From: Dyadobacter soli | Lineage (GTDB): Bacteria > Bacteroidota > Bacteroidia > Cytophagales > Spirosomataceae | Reading direction: 5' to 3' | Assembly: GCF_900101885.1 (NCBI RefSeq) | Contig: NZ_FNAN01000002.1 | Location: forward strand, 62,001 to 126,000 | Length of the DNA: 64,000 bases | Shown here: piece after piece, positions 52,001 to 60,847 of the stretch | How positions within the stretch are numbered: the stretch's first letter is position 1 | Layout of the letters: every line of letters begins with the position of its first letter | Notes under the pieces: generated by a model | The model's input: the letters and a program-made list of their open reading frames with translations, nothing else | Told to the model about the DNA's origin: nothing | Database searches by the model: none | Translations under genes and position numbers: made by a program

Positions 52001-52045
52001 AAAAAGCAAACGGGTCGCGAAGCAAAATGCTCGCGACCCGTTTGC
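52001..52045 (-). terminator. Intrinsic terminator
   Basis: A 15-bp perfect inverted repeat (GCAAACGGGTCGCGA at 52006-52020 and its complement at 52031-52045) with a 10-nt loop, followed on the minus strand by TTTTT (opposite 52001-52005). It lies 17 nt beyond the stop at 52062. Confidence 0.92.
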
Positions 52046-52061
52046 ACTGATTTATCCTCGA

Positions 52062-53069
52062 TCAGGCGCCCAATGCCTTGCGGGCGAATTCGACGCATTT
52101 GGCAGTTTCCTTCAATGCGTCGGAACCAGCAGGAATTTCGTATTCAAGCTCAATTGTTGCGGGGAATTTGTATTTTTTGGCACGCATTGTTTCCAGTACG
52201 GCAACAATCGGTGTATCGCCCTGGCCCCATACCACGTTGGCGCCGCCATGTTCTTTACTTTTGCGGTCTTTCACGTGCATGCTCACAATGTGGTCATGCT
52301 TTGCTTCGAGCAGCGGGAACGGATCGAAGCCGGCTGCCACATAATGCCCCATATCGAAGTTCATCGCATTGTATTTCGACTGGCTCAATGCAGTATCCCA
52401 CCACGTTGGCGTCTGCTGCGTGTGGCCGTGGTAGCCGCAATACACCTTGTTTTTGGCGGCAATATCGCCCAGGCGTTTCGTTTGCGCGGGGTCGTTCGGC
52501 AGCTCCACGTTCGCCTGGTTGGCGCCGAGCGCTTTGGCCGCACGGAAAGCGTAATCCACCTCCGCATCGGTGCTGTTCGTATTCAATGCATTGGGTTTGA
52601 AGCCATAAATGCTCACACCCGCATTGTTATACATTTTACGAAGCTGTACAAACTTGTCCATCGACACTTTTGCACGCCATTCGGCCATTTTCGTAGCATA
52701 CTCCTTTTGAATGGCCTTCTGTTCGTCCGTCATTTCGGGGCGCTTGCCATCCGGGCCGGGCGCCAGGTTCGGACGCGGCGGCGCTTCGGGTGCGCCCGCG
52801 AATGACTCGCCGGTAGGCCCCATGAGTTCGATCGCGCTGATATTGGTTTCAATGCAGTATTTCAAAATATCCTCCGCGCTGCCCGGCAGGCTCCGCCACG
52901 AATAGGTAATGGCCCCTACCTGCACGCCGTTGAAAAGCGAATTCGGTTTACCGAGGTTTTTGATATAAGCCGGCGCGCCGAAAATGGGTGTACGCGCCAT
53001 CACGAAACCCGCCGCTGCAAGGGCCGATGTGCCCAGAAAACGGCGTCTTGAAATGTCCAGGTCTTCCAT
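52062..53069 (-). CDS. TIM-barrel xylose-isomerase-like protein (sugar-phosphate isomerase/epimerase), Tat-type leader
   Basis: 335 residues from ATG 53069 (MEDLDISRRRFLGTSALA); a start at 53117 would add 16 residues and overlap the upstream gene. Leader with RRRFLG twin-arginine motif. Barrel motifs: ISAIELMGPTGESFAG, YCGYHGHTQQTPTWWDTALS (His), NAMNFDMGHYVAAGFDP (Asp and His), VSMHVKDRKSKEHGG and PATIELEYEIP (Glu). An 80-residue insert (EAPPRPNLAPGPDGKRPEMTDE) is Pro-rich. Exported like the barrel at 45357-46274 and probably with a related role. It starts 28 nt after the tandem thioredoxin gene stop, so they may form an operon. Confidence 0.9.
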   Translation of the reverse strand: MEDLDISRRRFLGTSALAAAGFVMARTPIFGAPAYIKNLGKPNSLFNGVQVGAITYSWRSLPGSAEDILKYCIETNISAIELMGPTGESFAGAPEAPPRPNLAPGPDGKRPEMTDEQKAIQKEYATKMAEWRAKVSMDKFVQLRKMYNNAGVSIYGFKPNALNTNSTDAEVDYAFRAAKALGANQANVELPNDPAQTKRLGDIAAKNKVYCGYHGHTQQTPTWWDTALSQSKYNAMNFDMGHYVAAGFDPFPLLEAKHDHIVSMHVKDRKSKEHGGANVVWGQGDTPIVAVLETMRAKKYKFPATIELEYEIPAGSDALKETAKCVEFARKALGA

Positions 53070-53097
53070 AAAGTCAGGTTGGTTGTTTGAATATGGG

Positions 53098-54222
53098 TTA
53101 GTAGTACCGTCCGACATACTTGTTTTCCACGATGAGCTTCTTCATTTTCGCGGGGTCTATCGGCCCCTGCTGCGAATAGACGATCTTACCGCCCGGTTCC
53201 ACAAGTATGGTATACGGTAAAGCGCCCTGCCATTTCGAATCTACCGCTTCGATAAGCTTGTATTTGTCCTCGATATTGAAAATATAGTTTTTGTTGGAGG
53301 CAAACTTGCCTTGCAGGAATTTGAGCGCCTTGTCCTTCTTGTCCGGGTTATCCGCACTGATCGAAATAAATTCAAAATCACGGCGGCGGTACATATGGTG
53401 CATCACCATAAAATCCGGGAATTCCGTCACGCACGGCCCGCACCAGGTAGCCCACACGTTAATGAGCCGCAGCTTGTCGGATTTGTTTTGAATTAATTCT
53501 TTTAAACCCGCCTCGTCGATCGTTTCGAGCGTCACCGGCTCCTTCGCCCAGGCCGTCTGTTCTTTCTTCACATTATCCTCCTTCGACGCCCATTTCATCG
53601 AGCAACCGAACGTTTTGGTAGCGGCTACCGGCACCGGCTTGCCTGCCAGCATCGCCTCGATCGCGTTCCGGGCATCGATATTCTTCGGCGTTCCGGTTGG
53701 TTTTTCCACGTCGTCGATGCGGCCGTTGTATTGGAGTTTTCTGGCTTTGTCAAAAATAAAAATATGCGGTGTAGCCACGGGACCGTAAGCTAATGCAATC
53801 TTCTGATCATCGCCGTCGTAGAGGTATGGAAAATTGTAAGCCATATCCTTCGAGCGGATCTTCATTTCGGCGTAGGTATCGCTCATGTCGGTGTAACCCA
53901 GCTCGTCGAGCAATATAGCCTTAGGATCATTGGACGAAATCGCTATCACCGCGACCTTTTTGGCTTTGTAATCGGCGGTCAGCTTCTTGATGCGCTCCTC
54001 GTACGCCTGTGCGGTCGGACAATGGTTGCAGGTAAAAACGATGGCGAGAATGTCGGCATTCGCAAAACTTTTCAGAGAATACCGTTTCCCGTCGACCCCC
54101 ATCAGGTTAAAATCCGGCGCCTGCGCCCCGATTTTCAGCGTTTCCGGTTGGTCGGCAGCGAATGCAACAAATGCGTTGACAAACAATGCAATAGCAAAAA
54201 GCAGTTTATGAAATACCCGCAT
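53098..54222 (-). CDS. Periplasmic protein with two thioredoxin-fold domains (redoxin plus TlpA-like)
   Basis: 374 residues from ATG 54222 (MRVFHKLLFAIALFVNAFVAFA, signal peptide); the ORF continues upstream but the extra 19 residues are not convincing. Domain 1 (about 25-195) is AhpC/TSA-redoxin-like, with the sequence TCNHCPTAQAY: Cys 65 and 68 make CxxC in place of the usual peroxidatic Thr-x-x-Cys. Domain 2 (about 240-374) is thioredoxin/TlpA-like with NVWATWCGPCVTEFP, Cys 261 and 264. A cysteine between them (FGCSMKW, about Cys 207) may link them. Function: disulfide or peroxide reduction in the envelope, inferred. Upstream of a TIM-barrel gene (28-nt gap). Confidence 0.88.
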   Translation of the reverse strand: MRVFHKLLFAIALFVNAFVAFAADQPETLKIGAQAPDFNLMGVDGKRYSLKSFANADILAIVFTCNHCPTAQAYEERIKKLTADYKAKKVAVIAISSNDPKAILLDELGYTDMSDTYAEMKIRSKDMAYNFPYLYDGDDQKIALAYGPVATPHIFIFDKARKLQYNGRIDDVEKPTGTPKNIDARNAIEAMLAGKPVPVAATKTFGCSMKWASKEDNVKKEQTAWAKEPVTLETIDEAGLKELIQNKSDKLRLINVWATWCGPCVTEFPDFMVMHHMYRRRDFEFISISADNPDKKDKALKFLQGKFASNKNYIFNIEDKYKLIEAVDSKWQGALPYTILVEPGGKIVYSQQGPIDPAKMKKLIVENKYVGRYY

Positions 54223-54309
54223 AGTCCTGGTTTTTGGTTGAGTTATGAATTTAAACCAAAAGCGGCCGCGGTACAACAAAATACTGGTTTTGTGCTATCT
54301 AATTAAAAA

Positions 54310-54357
54310 GGGAGGATGGAGGGAAGGGAGGAATGGGAGGATGGAGGAAAGGGAAGA
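54310..54357. repeat. Purine-rich direct repeat
   Basis: The stretch GGGAGGATGGAGG occurs twice (54310-54322 and 54334-54346), each followed by an A/G-rich tail, all on the plus strand. It is simple-sequence DNA between the thioredoxin-like gene and the three-hairpin repeat and has no coding potential. Confidence 0.6.
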
Positions 54358-54372
54358 AAATTAGGTACCATG

Positions 54373-54497
54373 GCGCGAAGGTCTTCCTTCGCGCATACTA
54401 TTCGCAGGCCTCCGGCCGGCCGGTACCGTAGCAACGTTTCTGCGGTATCGACCGGCCAGAGGCCTGCGAATAAGTGTACAAATCAGGAGATTTGTAC
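54373..54497. repeat. Three-palindrome composite repeat
   Basis: Three inverted repeats follow each other. The first has stem GCGCGAAG / CTTCGCGC (54373-54380 with 54387-54394). The second is a 28-bp imperfect arm pair (54401-54428 and 54443-54470, 25 of 28 matching) around a 14-nt loop. The third is a perfect 9-bp hairpin GTACAAATC / GATTTGTAC (54476-54484 with 54489-54497). The whole is GC-rich and fills the gap before the SusD_2 stop at 54512. There is no T-run. It looks like a dispersed non-coding element, possibly of several joined units. Confidence 0.75.
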
Positions 54498-54511
54498 TAG
54501 CTTCCTAAAAA

Positions 54512-56095
54512 CTATTTATCCCACCAAATTCGCGTTGTGAACAAATCAGGCCCCTGCTTGCTTACCGCCGCACTGTACGCCTCTCGGTTCAAACTAGCCT
54601 CCGATTCCGGATAGCGTAGCCGGCGCGGAATGGTGCCGCCTGTCTCATTCCCCGCATAGTTGGTTGGTGTCAACTGAGGGTAACCTGTGCGGCGCCAGTT
54701 GGCATACACTTCAATATTGTTCATGAAATGCGATGCCCAGAATTGCGTATGGATTTGCTTCAAACCGGCTTCCAGTGTAGTCGCATTATAAGGATTTGCC
54801 GTCAGGTACGCCTGTATCTGCGCGGGCGTCACGAGCACATTGCCCGGGTACAGGCTCTGCGATTCCATCGAAGCCTTCACCGCGTTCTCATAGTAGGTTT
54901 TCACATCCCCCGAAGTCCATTTGCGCAACGCGGCTTCGGCGAGCAGGAGCGACACTTCCGAATATGCCTGAAAGATCGTCGGAGCGGCCAGCGCGGCGAT
55001 GGTATTGATATTGATCTCCGAATATTCGGCCTGCATATTGTCGGTCCAACCAGGAATGAGGTCTTTGATGGTGGTATAGTCGTAGCCACCGGGAAGGCCT
55101 TTCTGAACGTCGGGAGCGCTGGTTTGCGGGAGTTTGGCCGGGTCGGCATTACCTTGCCATAAGGTGGAGTAGAAAGGCAGACGCGGGTCTTTGGTGGCTT
55201 TAAGGTAATCGATAAAGGTCTTGTTCAGTTTGGAATAACCCTTACCCTGGGCCGATGGCGGCACCCCTTCCCCACCCTGCAAAAGATAGCTGTTCACATT
55301 CCAGTTGTTGGCCGAGCCGCCGGTGTGAACGAGTTTTGCGATGTCGGCATTGCTCTGCATTACCCCTCCCGCAATCGCCTTTTTCACCCAGGTTTCGGCC
55401 ATACCGACGTCAACTTTCGTGAGGCGCATTCCCAGGCGCAGCATGAGCGAGTATGCGAACTTCTTCCATTGGGCAGGCGCCCCGCCGTACAGGAAATCGG
55501 CGCCGCCATACGATGCTTTCGATGCGTCCAATGCCTGGGCGCTGGCTTCCAGCTCACCCAACATACCCGCATAAATCTGGTCCTGCGTGTCGTAAGCAGG
55601 CTTGTACACCGATTCAATGTAGCCTAAACCCGCCTGCGAGTAAGGAATATCCCCGTACATGTCGGTCACGCGGTGGAGGATAAACACCCGCCAAATGCGC
55701 GCGATGTGGTACATATTGCTCATGTCGGGCTTGTCTTTCAGGAGCGCGATGATTTGCGCGGTTTCTTTGAGCTCGCTGCTGTAAGCCGTTTCGAAAAGGC
55801 CCTTGTTGTAGTCCTGTTTATAGAGGTATTTGTCGCCGGTCCATTGCCAGGCATTCAGGGAAGCGAAGTATTGCACGAAGCAGCCCGACAGTTTATCGTG
55901 GGCATAAAGCGTGTTGTTGTCCCCGTCACCGGCCGTTTTGATGATGCTGTTCGAGAAAAGGTTGCCGATCACGGGCTCGGTGTAGGCGTTCGGGTTGGTA
56001 TTCATTTCCTCGAAGCCATTGTCGCAGGCGCTCAGGCAGATAGCGCCGGAGAGCAGGACCGTGAATGTTTTCAGACTGATATTTTTATAGATCAT
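54512..56095 (-). CDS. SusD/RagB-like outer-membrane lipoprotein, SusD_2 type
   Basis: 527 residues. The leader ends ICLSACDNGFEEMNTNPNAYTEP: lipobox Cys about 24, followed by the NxNPNAxxxP block of the SusD-like_2 subgroup. Family helices recur (SSELKETAQIIALLKDKPDM, YHIARIWRVFILHRVTDMYGDIPYSQA). The C-terminus contains the 'RRLRYPESEASLNREAY' block, also typical of that subgroup. Partner of the STN-type SusC 45 nt upstream. The three-palindrome repeat starts 14 nt after the stop. Ligand unknown. Confidence 0.95.
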   Translation of the reverse strand: MIYKNISLKTFTVLLSGAICLSACDNGFEEMNTNPNAYTEPVIGNLFSNSIIKTAGDGDNNTLYAHDKLSGCFVQYFASLNAWQWTGDKYLYKQDYNKGLFETAYSSELKETAQIIALLKDKPDMSNMYHIARIWRVFILHRVTDMYGDIPYSQAGLGYIESVYKPAYDTQDQIYAGMLGELEASAQALDASKASYGGADFLYGGAPAQWKKFAYSLMLRLGMRLTKVDVGMAETWVKKAIAGGVMQSNADIAKLVHTGGSANNWNVNSYLLQGGEGVPPSAQGKGYSKLNKTFIDYLKATKDPRLPFYSTLWQGNADPAKLPQTSAPDVQKGLPGGYDYTTIKDLIPGWTDNMQAEYSEININTIAALAAPTIFQAYSEVSLLLAEAALRKWTSGDVKTYYENAVKASMESQSLYPGNVLVTPAQIQAYLTANPYNATTLEAGLKQIHTQFWASHFMNNIEVYANWRRTGYPQLTPTNYAGNETGGTIPRRLRYPESEASLNREAYSAAVSKQGPDLFTTRIWWDK

Positions 56096-56140
56096 AAATC
56101 AAGGTCAAATTGGTAGTTTAAACACAAATTTTACTCACTA

Positions 56141-59100
56141 TCAGAACCTTACCATAAGGTTCAAACCAAAACTACGGGTAGGCGGCACACCGAAATTCTC
56201 CAAACCCTGCGCATTGCCATTGCTATAATTCGATTCCGGATCGACGTTTTTAACCTGACTATAAATGAGCAGGAGGTTACGTGCAACGAACGAAAGGCTG
56301 GCCGACTGGAACGGCGTCTTAGCCACCACGTGCTGCGGTAGCGAATAACCGAAAGTCAGCTGACGGAGTTTTACAAAACCGGCGTCGGACACAAACTGAT
56401 CGGTGAGCGAAAATGCGATACCCTGATAGTAGTTTTGGGCAGGGATGGTTTTGCTGAATGGAGCCCCTTCCTGATCCACACCGTTGACGGTCACGCCGGT
56501 TTCGCGGACGTTGTTCTCCACGGTGCGCTTGGCCAGACCGTAATTGGTCGCATATGCATTAGTCGATACGTACATTTTGGAACCGAACTTGCCATCGAGC
56601 AGGAAGCCGAGCGAGAAGGTTTTGTATCGGAATGTGTTGGTCAACCCCAAAGTCAAAGGCGGCACACCGCGGCCCAGTGCCGTGAATGCACTCTGTAATG
56701 GCAAGCCGCTGTCTCGGTTATAAACCACATTGCCGTTCGCATCCGTTTTAGCACGGTAGCCGGAAATCATTCCAAACGGCTGACCTTCATAATGGTACAC
56801 GAAGCCGTTCTGCGTACGCGCGATCGCGCCCGGCAGCGCCAGGCTGGTGAGGCCGTCCGCGATTTTGACTACCGTATTCTTATTGTAAGCCATATTGAAA
56901 CTCACATCCCAGCCAAATCCGCTGGCCGATTTCACCGGCGAGCCTGTCAGCAACAGCTCGATCCCACGGTTCTGCACCTTACCTACATTGAGCGAAACAT
57001 TGGTATAACTGGTTGAAAAAGGAACAGTTGCGCGGACGATATCGTCGGTTGTGGTCCGGTCGTAAACCGTAATATCCGCCCCGAGTTTATTTCCAAACAA
57101 CTTGGTTTCAATACCAAACTCCGTGGTGGTGGAAGTATAAGGTTTCAATTTGCTGTTGGGAATGGTAGTCCCGTTGATCGTCATGAGCGGCTGGCCCAAA
57201 TGCGACTGCGGAGGCGCTGCGTAAGCCAATGTGAGCCCGTAAGGATCCGGCGCGCCGCCGCCCACCTTCGCCCAGGAAGTACGGACTTTTCCGTAGTCCA
57301 GCCAGGAAGGTTTGTTCTTAAATCCATCTGAAAATACATAACTGAGGCCGACCGAGGGATAAAACAGCGTGTTATTATCGGCCGAAAGCGTCGAAAACCA
57401 ATCCTGGCGGCCGGTAAGCGTCAGGTACAGGAGGTTGTTAAAACCTATATCCGCCGAAGCGAAAAGTGAATTGATACCGAACTCCCGCGCGGTTTCAGTG
57501 TACACCTGGCTGCTGCCATTGTTGATAAAATAGTTGAAAGGCACATTCAGCCTGCCGCTGGTCGCATTCACGCCGTTGACATTGTTGTACATTTTATTGC
57601 CACCAGCCATCGCCGACACCGAAAACCGGCCAAACTCCTTGTTAAAGCCCAAAATTGCCTCCGCATTGGTTTCGTAGGTCGTCAGCCGCCGCGTCGCCAT
57701 TTCGCCCTGGGTATTGTAGGCGGTTCCGGTGGGCGTAATATCAATGCCGCGGATCGAAAACTGGTCGATACCCAGGCGCCCGCGCAGGTAGAGGTAATCC
57801 GTAAAATTGTAACGTGTACTGAACGAGCCGATTATGCGACGCTTGTCGTCCTCATTTTTAACTTTGTTCACCGCGAAGTATGGGTTCATCACGTACACAT
57901 AGTCATTCCAGAGGTTCTCATAGCCCCTATCGTCGTAGCCGGGCGAAAGCGTGCGGATATCGAGATTCGTAGCTGCCAGCTGTACCGATGCATTCGGGTT
58001 TTTGGTAAAATCGGCTACATACGTCCTGTTTTTGACATTTTCGATATTGTACTGCACGTTTCCTTCGAAAACCACCTTTTTCGCGAGTGTTGATGAAGCG
58101 CTGAGATTAAACGTCTTACGATTCACCGACGAGTTAGGCACCACGCTTTTGTTGTCCATATTGGAGGCTGAGAAACGGAAATTGGTCGTCTCGTTCCCGC
58201 CGTTGATCGCCAGCGTGTTGCTGAATGTGCTGCCCGTGTTATAGAAATTTTTGATATTGTTTTTCTGGGCAACATAAGGCCGCGCTTCGCCGTCGGGCTG
58301 CATCACGCTGGAACCGTCGAGCTTCGCGCCCCACGAGGTCCGACCATACGAAATGGCTTCCGCCTGGGTTGTAGGAGCCACGCCGCGCGCGCCGGCACCG
58401 TATTGATATTGCCAGTCGGGAAATGAAAGCGGCCGTTCGAAAGTGAAGTTGGAATTAAACTCAACGCCAAGGCCTTTTTGCCCCTTGCCGGATTTAGTAG
58501 TAATCAGGATCACCCCATTCGCAGCGCGGGAGCCGTAAAGCGCCGCCGCGGTACCGCCTTTCAACACCGAAATGCTCTCGATATCGTCCGGATTGATACT
58601 CAGCAAACCGTCGCCCTTGTCGGTACCGCCGTAAGTTCCCGGTGTTCCCTGGTTCGCATTATTGATTGGAATACCATTCACAATGTACAACGGCTGGTTA
58701 TCCCCGCTGAGCGAACCGTTGCCCCGGATGACCACGCGGCTCGAACCGCCTGCGCCGTTGGCTGTGCTGGTCGCATTCACACCGGCAATTTTTCCCGATA
58801 ATGCATTGCCCAGATTCGCTTCGCGGGCCTGCGTGAACTCGCTGCCTTTCACCTCCGTCACGGCGTAAGTCAATGCCTTTTTGTCTTTGGCGATACCCAA
58901 TGCGGTGACCACCACTTCGTTGAGCGACTTGGCTTCCGGCGCCATTCTAATACTGATATCGCTTTGCGCATTGACCGGTATCTCCTGCGCCACGTAGCCT
59001 ACAAAGCTGAAAATCAGCACCGCATTGTCATTTGGCACGTCCAGTGTAAACTTACCGTCGGCATTGGTAGTGGTACCCGTTTGGGTGCCTTTTACGAGAA

Positions 59101-59560
59101 TGCTTACGCCGGGCAACGGATCGCCTTTCTCGTCGGACACAGAGCCCGTCAGCTTGCGGATCACCGACTTGATATCGGGCGCCTGCACCGGCTCCGCGGT
59201 TTTACGGTGCAGCAAAATGTGCGAATCCACGACTTCATAACCCACGCTCAACGGCGTCAGCAGTTCGTCCAGTACCTTCGAAAGCCGGCTGTTCACGGCA
59301 TTCACCGACACTCGCTGACGTGCATTGATGCTGTTGCCGCTGTAAATGAATTTGATGCTGGTTTGCTTTTCGAGCCGCGCAAGGACCGTTTTGACCTCCG
59401 CCGACTGCACCGTGAGCGACACCTCCTGCCGCAAAATTTCCTGCGCCCTCGTCTCGGCCGCGAAGGACAGCCCGCAGAAAAGCGCGGAACAAAGCAGCTG
59501 TACGACAGTTATTTGCATAGCACGAATCAATAACCGTTTGACGGATATAGTTTTTTGCAT
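56141..59560 (-). CDS. SusC/RagA TonB-dependent transporter with STN (signalling) domain
   Basis: 1139 residues from ATG 59560 (MQKTISVKRLLIRAM); the frame reaches 59665 but that portion lacks signal-like sequence. Signal peptide ending LSFAAETRAQ. An STN domain at about residues 45-100 (VQSAEVKTVLARLEKQTSIKF) would contact FecR. A CPD-like domain (VSDEKGDPLPGVSILVKG), then the plug (ESISVLKGGTAAALYGSRAANGVILITT) and the barrel ending SFGLNLMVRF follow. Together with the FecR anti-sigma protein and ECF sigma factor upstream it forms a surface-signalling transporter. An array of short phased repeats lies in the gap between FecR and this gene. Confidence 0.95.
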   Translation of the reverse strand: MQKTISVKRLLIRAMQITVVQLLCSALFCGLSFAAETRAQEILRQEVSLTVQSAEVKTVLARLEKQTSIKFIYSGNSINARQRVSVNAVNSRLSKVLDELLTPLSVGYEVVDSHILLHRKTAEPVQAPDIKSVIRKLTGSVSDEKGDPLPGVSILVKGTQTGTTTNADGKFTLDVPNDNAVLIFSFVGYVAQEIPVNAQSDISIRMAPEAKSLNEVVVTALGIAKDKKALTYAVTEVKGSEFTQAREANLGNALSGKIAGVNATSTANGAGGSSRVVIRGNGSLSGDNQPLYIVNGIPINNANQGTPGTYGGTDKGDGLLSINPDDIESISVLKGGTAAALYGSRAANGVILITTKSGKGQKGLGVEFNSNFTFERPLSFPDWQYQYGAGARGVAPTTQAEAISYGRTSWGAKLDGSSVMQPDGEARPYVAQKNNIKNFYNTGSTFSNTLAINGGNETTNFRFSASNMDNKSVVPNSSVNRKTFNLSASSTLAKKVVFEGNVQYNIENVKNRTYVADFTKNPNASVQLAATNLDIRTLSPGYDDRGYENLWNDYVYVMNPYFAVNKVKNEDDKRRIIGSFSTRYNFTDYLYLRGRLGIDQFSIRGIDITPTGTAYNTQGEMATRRLTTYETNAEAILGFNKEFGRFSVSAMAGGNKMYNNVNGVNATSGRLNVPFNYFINNGSSQVYTETAREFGINSLFASADIGFNNLLYLTLTGRQDWFSTLSADNNTLFYPSVGLSYVFSDGFKNKPSWLDYGKVRTSWAKVGGGAPDPYGLTLAYAAPPQSHLGQPLMTINGTTIPNSKLKPYTSTTTEFGIETKLFGNKLGADITVYDRTTTDDIVRATVPFSTSYTNVSLNVGKVQNRGIELLLTGSPVKSASGFGWDVSFNMAYNKNTVVKIADGLTSLALPGAIARTQNGFVYHYEGQPFGMISGYRAKTDANGNVVYNRDSGLPLQSAFTALGRGVPPLTLGLTNTFRYKTFSLGFLLDGKFGSKMYVSTNAYATNYGLAKRTVENNVRETGVTVNGVDQEGAPFSKTIPAQNYYQGIAFSLTDQFVSDAGFVKLRQLTFGYSLPQHVVAKTPFQSASLSFVARNLLLIYSQVKNVDPESNYSNGNAQGLENFGVPPTRSFGLNLMVRF

Positions 59561-59717
59561 AATTTTAAAATGTTTTTGATTTGTAAGAGACTCAGAAACA
59601 AGGGCATCCGATCCGGGATTGGCGTTTCGGGCGGATGTCGACAGGGCCAGTAATGTTCGCAGCATTATTGGCTTTTTTGTGGGTCAGGGTTTTGGCATAG
59701 GCGGGTTTAGCTAGGGT

Positions 59718-59782
59718 GTCAGGGTTGGTTAGGAATAGTCAAATGTGGTTAAGAATGTCAGGAATGGTCGGGTGTGGTCAGG
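59718..59782. promoter_or_regulatory. Helically phased hexamer array between fecR and susC
   Basis: On the plus strand the hexamers GTCAGG, GTTAGG, GTCAAA, GTTAAG, GTCAGG, GTCGGG and GTCAGG begin at 59718, 59728, 59738, 59748, 59757, 59767 and 59777: seven copies with spacing 10, 10, 10, 9, 10, 10. On the minus strand, the coding direction, the consensus is about CCTGAC. A weaker eighth copy (GTGACG) may follow at 59786. The array lies 158-222 bp upstream of the SusC start and just after the FecR stop (59798), so it could be an operator or a DNA-bending tract for the transporter promoter. No known binding motif is recognised with confidence. Confidence 0.7.
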
Positions 59783-59797
59783 AATGTGACGTGTGCA

Positions 59798-60829
59798 TTA
59801 CTTGGGGCAGCCTTCGCCGTTGACGAAAACGGTCGTCCCGCGCGTTTCGTAGCTGGCATTCACCGATTTGCAAATGAAACGCAACTGGGTGTGCAGCGGC
59901 AAGCCGGTAATATCGCCGGTGAATGTGCAGTTGTTCAAGGCCGGGTTTTCGACCACTATTTCAATGTCGTAAGCCTTTTGCAATGCATTCAGTACCGTTT
60001 GCAAAGGTGATTCTTCGAACGCGAGGTCGCGCGTCTGCACGGGCAGTTCCACCAATACCGGCGCTTCCACCAGTTCGGGGATCAGCTTTTTGGCTTCCTT
60101 ATCAAATGTAATTTTCTGATTAGGCCGCAGTACCACACCATTCCGGCTTTCGGATGATTTCTCCTCGTTTTCATACACCGAAACCTTCCCGCTCAGCACC
60201 TGCACCTCGATCGTCCGCGCATTTCCGAACGACGTCACCTTGAAACTCGTCCCCAGCACCTGCGTCACGAGCTCACCCGAGTACACGAAGAAAGGCCGCG
60301 AAGTATCGCGTTTGATATTGAAAACAGCCTCGCCTTCGAGCTCCACCTGCCGGTTTTTAGGGTCGAAATGCCGCGGGTACCGCAATGTGCTGGACTTGGC
60401 GAGCGTGATTACCGAGCCGTCTTCCAGCGTGAGCGAACGGTCGTCGCCGCTATTGTTTTTAAATACCAGAAAATCATTTGAACGCGGCGCCAGTACACGA
60501 ACCGGCTTCGCTTGTTTAGTCAGATGCCTTTCAGTACTACCGAAAATTTCCGGCCGCAACACGTACAATGCAGCAGTGAACAACACCGCCGCCGCGATGC
60601 CCGCTCCTATCCGCACCATCGTTGTGCGCCATGTGGGCGCAGGCAACGCGTTCTGCCGGATGTTCTTCCATATCTTCCGCTCGATAATTGCCTGTTCCGT
60701 GCCCGTAAGCGGCTCCGGCGCAAGCACATGCACCCGCTCCGACCATTCGAGCACCTGCCGCTCCTCCTCGGGGCTGCATTGGCCGGCCAGGTATTTTTGT
60801 AAGAGTATATCGAATTCGTGTTGATTCAT
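59798..60829 (-). CDS. FecR-family anti-sigma factor
   Basis: 343 residues. The N-terminal cytoplasmic part (about 1-70) contains LLQKYLAGQCSPEEERQVLEWSE, the region that holds the sigma factor. A single membrane helix lies at about residues 70-90 (IGAGIAAAVLFTAALYVL). The periplasmic FecR domain (about 125-220, LEDGSVITLAKSSTLRYP) includes VELEGEAVFNIKRDTSRPFFVYSG. The C-terminal DUF4974 (QTVLNALQKAYDIEIVVENPAL) would contact the STN domain of the SusC partner. It starts 18 nt after the sigma factor stop; susC follows after 237 nt with a repeat array. Confidence 0.94.
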   Translation of the reverse strand: MNQHEFDILLQKYLAGQCSPEEERQVLEWSERVHVLAPEPLTGTEQAIIERKIWKNIRQNALPAPTWRTTMVRIGAGIAAAVLFTAALYVLRPEIFGSTERHLTKQAKPVRVLAPRSNDFLVFKNNSGDDRSLTLEDGSVITLAKSSTLRYPRHFDPKNRQVELEGEAVFNIKRDTSRPFFVYSGELVTQVLGTSFKVTSFGNARTIEVQVLSGKVSVYENEEKSSESRNGVVLRPNQKITFDKEAKKLIPELVEAPVLVELPVQTRDLAFEESPLQTVLNALQKAYDIEIVVENPALNNCTFTGDITGLPLHTQLRFICKSVNASYETRGTTVFVNGEGCPK

Positions 60830-60847
60830 TATCGATTGGTTTTCAGG

